The position numbers were made by a program, and so were the translations under genes. From the NCBI GenBank assembly GCA_033763435.1, contig JANRKN010000130.1, positions 1-36,518 of the forward strand: a stretch of 36,518 nt of DNA. The letters are read 5' to 3'. Below the pieces are notes generated by a model. That model was not told the DNA's origin and made no database searches. It saw only the letters and a list, made by a program, of their open reading frames with translations. Of this stretch, positions 25,136-33,540 are shown in pieces. Positions within the stretch are counted from its first letter, which is position 1, and every line of letters begins with the position of its first letter. The DNA comes from JANRKN01 sp033763435 (GTDB taxonomy: Bacteria; Planctomycetota; Phycisphaerae; Phycisphaerales; UBA1924).

Positions 25136-25351
25136 ATGAAGAACACCATCGGTCGGATTGCGGTTCTGGCGGCGGCGGCGGGTCTGGCGTTCGGCGGTCT
25201 CGCGGGTTGCGAGAAGAAGTCCGACGCCCAGAAGGCCGCGGATTCGGCGAGCAAAGCCGCGGGCCAGGCCGCGGACGCCGCGAAGACCACCGCCAACGAC
25301 GCCGCCAAGGCCGCCGGCGATGCCGCCAAGAGCCTGCCGGGCGCCAAGTAA
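25136..25351 (+). CDS. small Ala/Lys-rich helical lipoprotein
   Basis: 71 residues. ATG 25136 has AAGGAG (25124-25129) at 6-nt spacing. The signal peptide MKNTIGRIAVLAAAAGLAFG ends in a textbook lipobox LAGC, so the mature protein starts at Cys28 and is lipid-anchored. The mature part (about 44 residues) is KAAD/KAAG-type repeats (e.g. ADAAKTTANDAAKAAGDAAK) predicting one amphipathic helix, like small entericidin or Lpp-like envelope proteins. Function is unknown. A strong terminator at 25381 follows, so it is monocistronic and probably well expressed. Confidence 0.82.
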   Translation: MKNTIGRIAVLAAAAGLAFGGLAGCEKKSDAQKAADSASKAAGQAADAAKTTANDAAKAAGDAAKSLPGAK

Positions 25352-25380
25352 GCCCACCGGCACGTCTCAGCATGCTCGAA

Positions 25381-25416
25381 CGGGCGATCCTTCACGGGTC
25401 GCCCGCTTCTTTTTTG
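25381..25416 (+). terminator. Rho-independent terminator after the small lipoprotein gene
   Basis: CGGGCGATCC pairs with GGGTCGCCCG (10 bp with one G-T wobble, 25381-25390 with 25396-25405) around a 5-nt loop, followed by CTTCTTTTTTG. It lies 29 bp after the stop. Confidence 0.92.
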
Positions 25417-25512
25417 TTCCAGTCCTTCCTCGAAAACGCTCCGCGCCCCGCGTCCGGGCCGGTCGGGCGGACGAACGCTTTCGGGGCAACAATCGGTCTC
25501 GGGAGGTTTCAC

Positions 25513-26166
25513 ATGCGCCGCACGATCGTCACCGTTCTGGGAGTTGGGGCTCTGAGCCTGGGTTCGCTCGCGCTGGCCGGATGGTCCGCCGCTCAGCCCA
25601 AGGCCGAACCCGCCAAGCCCCAGCCCGAACCCGCTGCCCCGAAGGAGTCTGGTGTGCTCGATCACGTTGTCAAGGACATCGACGGCAAGGACGTCGACCT
25701 GCGCCAGTTCAAGGGCAAGGTCTTGATGATCGTCAACGTCGCCTCCCGCTGCGGCTTCACGTCGCAGTACGAAGGCCTCGAGAAGCTCTACCGCGAAAAG
25801 AAGGACGCCGGTTTCGTCATCCTCGGGTTCCCCGCCAACAACTTCGGCGGCCAGGAGCCCGGCACCAACGAAGAGATCAAGGAATTCTGCACCTCGACCT
25901 ACGGCGTGTCCTTCCCCATGTTCGCGAAGATCTCCGTCAAGGGCGAGGATCAGCACCCGCTCTACAAGGCCCTCGCGGCCGCGCCTGCGCCCGTCGGCGC
26001 AGAACCCCGCTGGAACTTCACCAAGTTCGTCCTCGATCGCTCTGGCGCGCCCGTCGCTCGCTTTGATTCGCGCACGGGCCCGGGCGATACCAAGCTCGTC
26101 GACATGATCGACCAGCTCCTCAAGTCCGACCAGCCCGCCGACAAGAAGCCGGCCGGCAAGCCGTAA
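25513..26166 (+). CDS. exported glutathione peroxidase-family thiol peroxidase
   Basis: 217 residues. ATG 25513 has GGGAGG (25501-25506) 6 nt upstream. A signal peptide (MRRTIVTVLGVGALSLGSLALAG) is followed by a Pro/Ala/Lys linker (~27-45), so the enzyme works outside the cytoplasm, unlike most bacterial members. The fold is complete: peroxidatic Cys80 in VNVASRCGFT (a Cys codon, not a selenocysteine TGA), Gln in FPANNFGGQEPG, and the Trp-Asn pair in RWNFTKF. Another Cys in KEFCTSTYGV is in the place of the resolving Cys of thioredoxin-dependent members. It ends 3 bp from the convergent recJ stop with no terminator seen between. Confidence 0.93.
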   Translation: MRRTIVTVLGVGALSLGSLALAGWSAAQPKAEPAKPQPEPAAPKESGVLDHVVKDIDGKDVDLRQFKGKVLMIVNVASRCGFTSQYEGLEKLYREKKDAGFVILGFPANNFGGQEPGTNEEIKEFCTSTYGVSFPMFAKISVKGEDQHPLYKALAAAPAPVGAEPRWNFTKFVLDRSGAPVARFDSRTGPGDTKLVDMIDQLLKSDQPADKKPAGKP

Positions 26167-26169
26167 CCC

Positions 26170-27897
26170 TCACTTCAGCCGCACATCCACAAGCTGGGGC
26201 TCGACCGTCGCGTACCCGCGGAACGTCGAGATCTTCGGCACCACCAGCGCGTCCACCCGCACGCCCCGGCGCAGCACAGGCGCCAAGTCTGGGCTCTGCC
26301 AGCACAGGAAGTCCATCCCCCCCGGCAGCGTCGCGTCGCGGAGCCTCACCTTCGTGTGATTCGCCTGTGAGCCGATGAGCTTTGCGTCGGACGCTACCTC
26401 GGCGCTCTCGATCACCAACCGCACCATCGGGTTCTCGCGGCCAAAGGGACCCAGCGCCAGCATGTCGCCGACCGCCGCGGGCGAAAGCTCGCCGAGCTGC
26501 GCAACGCTGTCAAAGTGCGACTTGCCCACAAGTTCCTCGGGCGCGAGGCGCCGATTCGCCTCGGCGATGAACAGCTCGACAAATTCCGGCATCCGCTCTG
26601 CGGGCAGCTTGAGCCCCGCGGCCATGTCGTGCCCGCCGAACGTCGTCAGAGGCCCGCTCGCCTCCTTGATCGCCCCGTGCAGGTTGAATCCCTCCACGCT
26701 GCGCCCTGAGCCGTGCGCCTCGCCGTCGCTGATCGAGAGCAGAATCGTCGGGCGGTGATATCGCTCGACCAGCCGTGAGCACACGATCCCCACCACGCCC
26801 GCGTGCCAGCGCTCGTCGGCCAGCACAATCGCGCGACGGTCGGGCGACGTCATGCCCTCGGCCTCCGCGCGCTCGATCGCCTGCTCGAGGATCCGCCGCT
26901 CCGTCTCTCGCCGCTCGTTGTTCTGCCGCGTCAGCTCCTGCGCGATCCGCATCGCTCGCGCCGGATCATCCGTCGTCAGGAGCTCCACAGCCTCGCGCGC
27001 ATGCCCGAGGCGCCCGCTCGCGTTGAGCCTGGGCGCAAGCCGGAACCCGACCGCCTCGGTGTCGATGTTCTCGCCGTCGAGGTTCGACGCCCGCACCAGC
27101 GCACTCAGCCCCACAAAGGGCGAGCTCGCGATCCGCGGCAAGCCAAAGCGCGCGATCACCCGGTTCTCGTCCTTCAGGGGCACCACGTCCGCGATCACGC
27201 CAAGCGAGGTCAGCGCGAGCAGATCGATCAGCAAGTTCCGCAGCGCGGCTGGCAGCTTGTCGGTACCTGTGTGCATCGTGCACAGTCGCCAGGCCAGCTT
27301 GTACGCGACCCCCGCGCCGCACAGATCGTGGAAGGGATATCGCAGCGTGTCGTGCGGCACGCGCGGATGGACGATCGCATAGGCCTCGGGCCAGGGCCCG
27401 CCGTCGGGCTCGTGCCCGAGCGGGTTGTGATGGTCGGTGATGATGAGGTCCACGCCCGACTCGCGCGCCGCACGCGCGGGCCCGATCGCCGTGATCCCGC
27501 AGTCCACCGACACGATCACCCGCGCCCCGTCGCTCGTGAGCTTGGCGATCGCCTCAGAGTTCAGCCCGTACCCCTCGTCAAGGCGGTGGGGGACGTACGT
27601 GCGAACATCCAGAGTCGGGAACAGCGCCCGCAGCGTGCGGACGAGGATCGCCGTCGCAGTGCAGCCGTCGGCGTCGTAATCGCCGTAGATGGCGATGGGC
27701 TCTCCGGCGTGGGCCGCTCTGAGGATCCGCTCGGCCGCGCGTTCCAAGCCCGGCAGCTGGCTCGGGTTGTGGAGCTGCGTGAGCCGCGGGTTGAGGAATG
27801 TGTCCTGGTCGAGGCCGGCCAGCCCGCGCGCCGCCATCACCCGCTCAAGCAGAGGCCCGCCGTCCGTCCTCGCCCCGGCCCGCGCAGTCCACACCAT
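26170..27897 (-). CDS. recJ: single-stranded-DNA exonuclease RecJ
   Basis: 5'-3' exonuclease for recombination and mismatch repair; DHH superfamily. 575 residues from ATG 27897. Metal motifs: DYDADG at 73-78, a Cys-Gly in VDCGIT at ~131-136, DHHNPLG at 155-161, then the DHHA1 half with NASGRLGHA and ERWHAGVVGIVCSRL, the GGHDMAAG motif, and an OB-fold C-terminus. The upstream region (to 27978) can be read open only from a TTG and is the divergent promoter region. The start has GGGCGG nearby but no strong ribosome site. Divergent from the adenosyltransferase gene. Confidence 0.95.
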   Translation of the reverse strand: MVWTARAGARTDGGPLLERVMAARGLAGLDQDTFLNPRLTQLHNPSQLPGLERAAERILRAAHAGEPIAIYGDYDADGCTATAILVRTLRALFPTLDVRTYVPHRLDEGYGLNSEAIAKLTSDGARVIVSVDCGITAIGPARAARESGVDLIITDHHNPLGHEPDGGPWPEAYAIVHPRVPHDTLRYPFHDLCGAGVAYKLAWRLCTMHTGTDKLPAALRNLLIDLLALTSLGVIADVVPLKDENRVIARFGLPRIASSPFVGLSALVRASNLDGENIDTEAVGFRLAPRLNASGRLGHAREAVELLTTDDPARAMRIAQELTRQNNERRETERRILEQAIERAEAEGMTSPDRRAIVLADERWHAGVVGIVCSRLVERYHRPTILLSISDGEAHGSGRSVEGFNLHGAIKEASGPLTTFGGHDMAAGLKLPAERMPEFVELFIAEANRRLAPEELVGKSHFDSVAQLGELSPAAVGDMLALGPFGRENPMVRLVIESAEVASDAKLIGSQANHTKVRLRDATLPGGMDFLCWQSPDLAPVLRRGVRVDALVVPKISTFRGYATVEPQLVDVRLK

Positions 27898-27953
27898 CGT
27901 CCGCCCGACGATCGTGCCGCTCGGGAGGGTCGCGACTCCTCCCCGCAATGCGT

Positions 27954-27959
27954 TACCAT
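27954..27959 (+). promoter_or_regulatory. putative -10 element of the adenosyltransferase-phosphatase operon
   Basis: TACCAT in the 110-bp gap between divergent recJ and the adenosyltransferase gene. Transcription from here would give a ~40-nt leader holding the GGAGG ribosome site at 27998-28002. No clear -35. Confidence 0.35.
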
Positions 27960-28007
27960 GTCGCGTGTCCGTGGGCAAGTCAGTCCCCGTGTGCGCTGGA
28001 GGTTCTG

Positions 28008-28673
28008 TTGGTCAAGCTGAACAAGATCTACACCCGCACCGGCGACGATGGTACCACAGGCCTCGCGACCGGTGAGCGCATCGCCAAGGATGACCTCCGC
28101 GTCGAAGCCTACGGCACAGTCGACGAAGCCAACTCCGCGATCGGCGTCGCGGTCACCTGCGTGCCCGCGAACGCCCCCGGCAGTGACGAGCGCGCCCGGC
28201 TCATCACCCGCATCGCCGACGTGCTCCGCCTGGCCCAGCAGGACCTCTTCGATGTCGGTGCCGACCTGGCCACGCCCATCGACGAGCCCGAGGCCAAGGG
28301 CGAGCCTCTGAAGTACCCGCGCCTGCGCGTGCTCGCGGTCCAGACCGAGCGCCTCGAGCGCACGATCGACCGCTACAACGAGCACCTGGCCCCGCTGACA
28401 AGTTTCGTTCTTCCGGGCGGCACGCCGCTGGCTGCGCATCTGCACGTCGCGCGGACGATCGTCCGCCGGGCCGAGCGCTTGGCCGTCGCGCTGAATCGTC
28501 ACGAAGGTTGGAAGACCAACCCCGAAACGGTTCGATACCTGAACCGGCTCAGCGACCTGCTCTTTGTGCTGGGGCGCTGCGCGAATGCCTGGGGCGCGGG
28601 CGACGTACTCTGGGTTCCGGGCGCGACGCGCACCGCTCAGGGCCTGGGCATCGACGGACCGACCGGGGCGTAA
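28008..28673 (+). CDS. PduO-type cob(I)alamin adenosyltransferase
   Basis: Transfers the adenosyl group from ATP to cob(I)alamin to make coenzyme B12. 221 residues. The start is TTG 28008, giving MVKLNKIYTRTGDDG; it follows GGAGG (27998-28002) at 5-nt spacing, while upstream in-frame codons fall in the antisense of recJ. Family motifs: YTRTGDDGTTGL (ATP site), RVEAYGTVDEANSAIG, FVLPGG, ARTIVRRAER and YLNRLSDLLFVLGR near the end. The phosphatase gene starts 16 bp downstream, probably in the same transcript. No B12-dependent enzyme is in the window. Confidence 0.93.
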   Translation: MVKLNKIYTRTGDDGTTGLATGERIAKDDLRVEAYGTVDEANSAIGVAVTCVPANAPGSDERARLITRIADVLRLAQQDLFDVGADLATPIDEPEAKGEPLKYPRLRVLAVQTERLERTIDRYNEHLAPLTSFVLPGGTPLAAHLHVARTIVRRAERLAVALNRHEGWKTNPETVRYLNRLSDLLFVLGRCANAWGAGDVLWVPGATRTAQGLGIDGPTGA

Positions 28674-28689
28674 GCAGGGGAGTACGCGC

Positions 28690-30138
28690 GTGAGCCGCAG
28701 AGTGAAAGGCCGATCCACCGCGATCACCGCCGAACTCGCCGACCAGTTCGAGGTCGAGACGTCGGGCCTGTTCCACCGCCGGCTCACGCTCTACGCCTCC
28801 ATCGTCGGCGGGCTCACCGCTCTCATCTTCCTGCTTCAGGTCGCCCTGCTCGTCGGCGGGTACAACGTCTCCGGCACCGACATCTCCCCTGTCGGCTGGG
28901 CCGTGCTCGACCGCAGCGTCATCCTCGGCACCGACCTCATCGTCGTGCTCGGCTCAGCCTTCGTCGTCACCTTCCTCCGCACCCGCAACCCCACGCGCCC
29001 GCAACTTGTCACGCTCAGCATCGCCCTGGTCGCCCTTGTCGGCCTGCTCCACATCGGCGGCAAGTTCGTCGTCGAGAAGCCCGACCTCATCAACGGTCTC
29101 TCGGCCTTCTTCTTCGCCCACGTCATTGCCTCCCTTCTCCTGCCTTGGAAGCCCGCCGACGCGGTCAAGCCCGCGCTCCCGGTGCTCGCGGTCTTTGCGA
29201 TCTATCAGTTCACGGTCCGCGAAGGCACGCTCCGTGGCGCCCTTCTGGGCTTGGCCTTCAGCCCCGCGGTCGTCGTCCCCGGCGCGCTCTTCTGCTGGCT
29301 CCGCGAGTCCAAGCGCTTTGAAGACTTCCGCAACCGCTTCGTCACCAAGCAGTATTCCGAACTTCGCCGGGAACTGCTCGACGCGGGGCGGATCCACGAG
29401 TCCCTGTTCCCGCAGCCCATCGCCGAAGGGCCCCTGCGGTTTGATTACCGCTACGAGCCCATGCGACAAATCGGGGGCGATTATCTCTACGCCTCCAATC
29501 GCGGCGCCCAGGGCCCCCGCCCCGGCCGGCTCAGCGTCGTGCTGCTCGATGTCACGGGCCACGGCATCGCCGCCGCGCTCACCGTCAACCGCCTCTACGG
29601 CGAGCTCGAACGCGTCTTTGCTGAAAATCCTGACACCGCGCCGGGCGAGCTCCTTCGACTTCTGAATCGCTACGTCCACCTCACGCTCTCGTCCCACTCG
29701 GTCTATGTCACCGCGCTCTGCCTGAGGGCTGACGTCGATGCTGGCACGCTCGAGTACGCGTCCGGCGGTCACCCGCCCGCGTTCGTTCGCGCGGTCGATG
29801 GTTCCGTTCACGACCTGCCCTCCACCGCGTTCGTTCTGGGCGCCTGCGCCGACCGCGACTTTGACTCCGCCCCCGCGCGCATGCCCTTCGGCCCCGGCGA
29901 CACGCTCATCGCGTACACCGACGGCGCCATCGAGGCCCGTAGCCGCGAGGGTGGGTGTATCGGCGTCGAGGGCCTTCGCCGATGGATCCACCGCGCCGCG
30001 CACGTCGAGGCCCGCACGACGCCCGACCGCAACGCCGGCTGGCCCGAAGCGATGCTCTCGCTCGTCGAGAGCCACCGCTTCGGTCCGGCCCAGGACGACA
30101 CGCTCGTCATCGAAATCCACCGCCCGCTCCAGGCCTGA
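28690..30138 (+). CDS. membrane-bound SpoIIE/RsbU-type protein phosphatase (first of two)
   Basis: 482 residues from GTG 28690, with AGGGGAG (28675-28681) at 8-nt spacing. Residues ~30-230 hold about six membrane helices with no recognisable ligand domain. After a short coiled linker (~235-255), the PPM/SpoIIE phosphatase domain begins (YRYEPMRQIGGDYLY) with all metal Asp: GGDY, LLDVTGHG, AYTDG and QDDT. Such phosphatases dephosphorylate anti-anti-sigma factors in partner switching. No STAS, anti-sigma kinase or sigma gene is in the window. It shares layout and motif phrases with the next gene (EPMRQIGGDY, LDVTGHGI, ASGGHPPA/ANGGHPPV), so they are paralogues. Confidence 0.9.
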   Translation: MSRRVKGRSTAITAELADQFEVETSGLFHRRLTLYASIVGGLTALIFLLQVALLVGGYNVSGTDISPVGWAVLDRSVILGTDLIVVLGSAFVVTFLRTRNPTRPQLVTLSIALVALVGLLHIGGKFVVEKPDLINGLSAFFFAHVIASLLLPWKPADAVKPALPVLAVFAIYQFTVREGTLRGALLGLAFSPAVVVPGALFCWLRESKRFEDFRNRFVTKQYSELRRELLDAGRIHESLFPQPIAEGPLRFDYRYEPMRQIGGDYLYASNRGAQGPRPGRLSVVLLDVTGHGIAAALTVNRLYGELERVFAENPDTAPGELLRLLNRYVHLTLSSHSVYVTALCLRADVDAGTLEYASGGHPPAFVRAVDGSVHDLPSTAFVLGACADRDFDSAPARMPFGPGDTLIAYTDGAIEARSREGGCIGVEGLRRWIHRAAHVEARTTPDRNAGWPEAMLSLVESHRFGPAQDDTLVIEIHRPLQA

Positions 30139-30201
30139 GCCCTGAGCCGCGTTTCAGTCCGTTCCCCCACATCACGCCCGGCTAGGCGGGGCACGCCCGG
30201 A

Positions 30202-30214
30202 GTCGATAGACTCT
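30202..30214 (+). promoter_or_regulatory. putative -10/operator inverted repeat before the second phosphatase gene
   Basis: AGTCGATAGACTC forms the inverted repeat GAGTC-GATA-GACTC together with the preceding G (30200). TAGACT (30207-30212) is a -10-like hexamer 9 nt before ATG 30222, with no ribosome site between. The 13-mer GAGTCGATAGACT is identical to that before the second GspE gene on the other strand. Confidence 0.4.
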
Positions 30215-30221
30215 CCCCTGC

Positions 30222-31886
30222 ATGACTGACGCGGGCTTTGCCAATGCCGGTGAGTTTCAGCTCGAGTGGGAGTCGTACGTCCGACGGCTCTGGTCCTCGC
30301 GCGTCGTGCTGCTCATGCGTGCGCTTGCGGGCGCCGGTCTTGTCGTCGCGCTTCTCGCCTTTATGGGCGCGTTCCCGGGCCGGAGCGGCCTGGTCGCGGG
30401 CGGGCTCGTCCTTCTTCTCGCCGGTGGCTACGCGGGCGCGACATTCGCTCTGGCCTCCAAGGCGAAAGCCACCAAGGGCAAGAAGAAGCCGGCTCCGAGT
30501 CCACTGACGCCGCTGATTCAAGCGCTGCCGCAGGTGCTGCCGCTGGTCGTCGTGCTCCTGCCTGTGCTGGCCGAGATTCTCACCGCCAAGCCCGTCGGCA
30601 CGACCACACTCGCCCCCGCCGCGGCGCTGGGCTCGATCGCGCTCATCGCCTCGATCGCCCTGATGCCTTGGACCTGGCTCCACGCTGCGATCGGCACCGG
30701 CGGGCTCGTCGCGCTGTTCTTTGCCTCGCATTCACTGGGCCTCCACGCGCACGCGGGTGAGGGTCTGGGCGGCGAGGTGCTCTGGGCCGGGATCATCGCG
30801 GTTCTCGCGGTGGTCGCGATGCTTATTCGCGTCCCCTGGCAGCGCGCGGTCTTCAAGGCTGAGCTGCTCGCCGCTCGCCATGCCGATACCGAGCGAGAGC
30901 TCTCCGACGCGCGCGAGATGCACGAGGCGCTCTTCCCGCAGCAGCGCACCAAGGGGTCGCTGCGATTCAGCTATCGCTACGAGCCCATGCGCCAGATCGG
31001 CGGCGACTACTTCTTCGTCATGGAGCCCGTTCCGCCCTCGGACCGCCCCGTCTCGACGCCCGGCGGCGGGCTGGAGAATCGCCTCGCCCCGCGCGAGGGG
31101 CCCATGAGCCTCATCGTCCTCGACGTCACGGGCCACGGCATTACCGCCGCAATGGCCGTCTCGCGTCTCTCGGGCGAGCTCAATCGCATCTTCCAGGCCA
31201 ACCCAGAGGCTGGTGCCGGCGAGACGCTCAAGGCCCTCAACAAGTACGTCTTTGAAAACCTCGCCAAGTACCAGATCTTCGTGACCGCGCTGGTCGCCAA
31301 GTTTGACCCCATCGCCCGCACCGTCGAGTACGCCAACGGCGGTCACCCGCCGGTGCTGATTCTCGCGGCCGGCAAAGAGATCCGCGAAGTCGATTCCACC
31401 GCCCTGCTTCTGGGCGTGCTGCCCGACCGCGACTTTGATGCCGGCGCACTCACCCTGCCCTTTGAGCCCGGCGAGTGCTTCCTCGCCTACACCGACGGCG
31501 CGATGGAAGCCAAGGGCACCAACAACAAGATGTTCGGCATCGAGGGGCTCAAGGGCGTCTTTGCCAACAACGCCTACTCGGGCGTCTGGTGGCCCGGCGC
31601 CATGCTCACCGCCGTCATGCAGCACCGCCAGGGCCTGCCCGCGCTCGACGACACCCTCTTCGTCGAAGTCGCGTACTCGCAGACCACCGCCAGCAAGCCC
31701 TCGACCGTTCGCGCCGCCCCCGCGCAATCGAAGGCCGAGCCCAAGGCTGAGCTCGCCCCCGCGTCGCCCGCTGCTGCGCCAGCCCCTGCGGCCGCTCCTG
31801 CTTCAGCCCCGGGCGCCTCTGAGCCCGAACTGTCGGACGACCTTCAGAAAGCGCTGAGCATGTTCGACGACAAGCCCAAGGGATGA
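30222..31886 (+). CDS. membrane-bound SpoIIE/RsbU-type protein phosphatase (second of two)
   Basis: 554 residues. N-terminal membrane region: helices at ~28-48 and 52-72 before a Lys-rich loop, then ~98-115, 127-145, 150-170 and 178-198. A coiled segment leads to the phosphatase domain (~240-475) with RYEPMRQIGGDYFFV, VLDVTGHGITAAM, AYTDGAMEAKG and LDDTLFVEV; all metal-binding Asp are kept. The last ~75 residues are Ala/Pro/Lys/Glu-rich low complexity ending in LQKALSMFDDKPKG, absent from its paralogue. ATG 30222 has no ribosome site but TAGACT 9 nt upstream. Signal sensed and target are unknown. Followed by a strong hairpin that includes its stop codon. Confidence 0.9.
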   Translation: MTDAGFANAGEFQLEWESYVRRLWSSRVVLLMRALAGAGLVVALLAFMGAFPGRSGLVAGGLVLLLAGGYAGATFALASKAKATKGKKKPAPSPLTPLIQALPQVLPLVVVLLPVLAEILTAKPVGTTTLAPAAALGSIALIASIALMPWTWLHAAIGTGGLVALFFASHSLGLHAHAGEGLGGEVLWAGIIAVLAVVAMLIRVPWQRAVFKAELLAARHADTERELSDAREMHEALFPQQRTKGSLRFSYRYEPMRQIGGDYFFVMEPVPPSDRPVSTPGGGLENRLAPREGPMSLIVLDVTGHGITAAMAVSRLSGELNRIFQANPEAGAGETLKALNKYVFENLAKYQIFVTALVAKFDPIARTVEYANGGHPPVLILAAGKEIREVDSTALLLGVLPDRDFDAGALTLPFEPGECFLAYTDGAMEAKGTNNKMFGIEGLKGVFANNAYSGVWWPGAMLTAVMQHRQGLPALDDTLFVEVAYSQTTASKPSTVRAAPAQSKAEPKAELAPASPAAAPAPAAAPASAPGASEPELSDDLQKALSMFDDKPKG

Positions 31887-31920
31887 GCGCCCAGCCGGCC
31901 GCGCAGTCCGGCAGCGCTCA
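31884..31920. terminator. hairpin between convergent phosphatase and MazG genes
   Basis: TGAGCGC/GCGCTCA (31884-31890 with 31914-31920) closes an inner stem GCCGG/CCGGC (31894-31898 with 31908-31912), with a 3/1 internal loop and a 9-nt loop. The phosphatase stop codon is part of the outer arm. There is no T-run on either side, so it may act as a Rho-assisted terminator or an mRNA end protector for both convergent genes. Confidence 0.6.
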
Positions 31921-31926
31921 GGCGTG

Positions 31927-32232
31927 TCAGTCCTTGACGCCTTCGACGCGGTGGGGCTCGGTGTACTTGCTGAGGGCCTTCTCAAGATCCACGCCGTGGA
32001 TGTTCGCGAGTGTGCAGAGCCACGCGACGACGTCGGCAAACTCTTCCTCGAGGTTGGCCCGCTGCTCGGGCGTCGGGTTCTTGCCGGGCGCGTTGTCCTG
32101 AAGGGCGGTCGCAAGCTCGCCGACCTCTTCAATGAGCCACATAAACGTGCCAGGGGTTCCGCGGGCAGAGTCGGTCGCGTAGTAGCGATCGCGGATGAGC
32201 TTCTGGAACGCGCGGACGGTCAGGTCGGCCAT
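31927..32232 (-). CDS. MazG-like nucleotide pyrophosphohydrolase
   Basis: 101 residues, a single all-alpha NTP-pyrophosphatase domain. The metal motif is complete: EEVGEL at ~36-41 and EEEFADVVAWL at ~62-72 (ExxE...ExxD). Members hydrolyse (d)NTPs to monophosphates, often as house-cleaning enzymes. ATG 32232 has AAAGGA 9 nt upstream; a -10-like TACACT lies at 32271-32266 on the same strand. It diverges from rpsL. Confidence 0.88.
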   Translation of the reverse strand: MADLTVRAFQKLIRDRYYATDSARGTPGTFMWLIEEVGELATALQDNAPGKNPTPEQRANLEEEFADVVAWLCTLANIHGVDLEKALSKYTEPHRVEGVKD

Positions 32233-32312
32233 GGTGGGGTGTCCTTTGGGGGAGGGAGGGCCGCGAGTGTAACCGGCGCGGACGCGCCCGGGCGGAAACC
32301 GTGGTGCGGGAC

Positions 32313-32340
32313 TTGTCCGGGCGAGGCAGGGGGCTAGTAT
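32313..32340 (+). promoter_or_regulatory. sigma-70-type promoter of rpsL-rpsG
   Basis: TTGTCC (32313-32318), a 16-nt spacer and TAGTAT (32335-32340), about 66 nt before the rpsL start. It is the clearest two-box promoter in the window, as expected for ribosomal protein genes. Confidence 0.6.
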
Positions 32341-32406
32341 TCCGACCCGGTCCGGCCTAGGCCGGCGGGTCCGTGTTCATTTCCTTGGTCTGGGACGAGT
32401 TTCACG

Positions 32407-32781
<375 letters not shown>

Positions 32782-32903
32782 CCCAGTCTTTTCTCCCGCG
32801 TCGCGTGAGGGCGTGTCGCCCTAGCGCGGGCGTGGGTCGTTTCTGTCTCGGCGGTATCGGCAAGTAATCGTCGCAGCCCGGCCCGGGCGCGACGGTGAAC
32901 AGG

Positions 32904-32922
32904 GCCGGTGAACCCCACCGGC
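32904..32922 (+). promoter_or_regulatory. intercistronic hairpin before rpsG, possible S7 control site
   Basis: GCCGGTG/CACCGGC with a 5-nt loop, ending 28 nt before the rpsG start. A second, smaller hairpin (AGGGCG/CGCCCT, about 32808-32822) lies earlier in the same 169-bp gap. In E. coli the S12-S7 gap is where S7 represses its own mRNA; whether this one acts so is not shown by sequence. Confidence 0.4.
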
Positions 32923-32950
32923 GGATGAGCCGCAGCAAAGGAGTTTCAGC

Positions 32951-33445
32951 ATGGGCGGTCGGATCACCAAGTCGGAAAGCCAGCTTCGCCCGGACCCCAA
33001 GTTCGGCGATCGCGTTCTGGCCCGCTTCACCAACTGCGTGATGCAGGACGGCAAGAAGTCCGTCGCGCAGCGCTGCGTCTACGACGCCTTTGACATCATC
33101 GAGCAGAAGCTCGCCAAGGAAACCGACCCGAACAAGCCCGCCAACGCGCTCCAGGTCTTCCAGGCCGCGATTGAGAACGTCAAGCCATTCGTTGAGGTCC
33201 GCTCCAAGCGCATCGGCGGCGCCAACTACCAGGTCCCCATGCAGGTCAACAAGAAGCGCCAGCAGTCGCTGGCCTTCCGCTGGATCCTCGAGGCCGTCCG
33301 TGGCGAGAAGGGCCGCCCCATCTCCCAGAAGCTCGCCGACGAGCTCTACTCGGCCGCGAAGAACGAAGGCAAGGCCATGCAGACCCGCGATCAGACGCAC
33401 CGCATGGCCGAGGCCAACCGCGCCTTCGCCCACTTCGCGAACTGA
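32951..33445 (+). CDS. rpsG: 30S ribosomal protein S7
   Basis: 164 residues; AAAGGAG precedes ATG 32951 at good spacing. It binds the 3' major domain of 16S rRNA and nucleates head assembly. Conserved segments: RFTNCVMQDGKKSVAQRCVYDAF split at its usual places, ENVKPFVEVRSKRIGGANYQ and the C-terminal HRMAEANRAFAHFAN. An unusual NKPANALQ loop lengthens the middle slightly. Strong terminator at 33472 follows, so the str operon ends here. Confidence 0.97.
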   Translation: MGGRITKSESQLRPDPKFGDRVLARFTNCVMQDGKKSVAQRCVYDAFDIIEQKLAKETDPNKPANALQVFQAAIENVKPFVEVRSKRIGGANYQVPMQVNKKRQQSLAFRWILEAVRGEKGRPISQKLADELYSAAKNEGKAMQTRDQTHRMAEANRAFAHFAN

Positions 33446-33471
33446 CCGCGCACCATCCCGCGAATCGCTCA

Positions 33472-33506
33472 CAGGGCTCGCCTTCACCGGCGGGCCCTGT
33501 TTCTTT
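33472..33506 (+). terminator. Rho-independent terminator after rpsG
   Basis: An 11-bp stem, CAGGGCTCGCC with GGCGGGCCCTG (33472-33482 with 33489-33499, one G-T wobble), a 6-nt loop, then TTTCTTT. It starts 27 bp after the stop. Confidence 0.93.
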
Positions 33507-33540
33507 GGCGGGCCCAATTTCTTTCGTTGTTCCGCCCGTT

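Noticed and set aside
25513..26166. Selenocysteine at the peroxidase active site
   Set aside because: The codon at residue 80 is TGC, a normal cysteine, so no recoding is needed.
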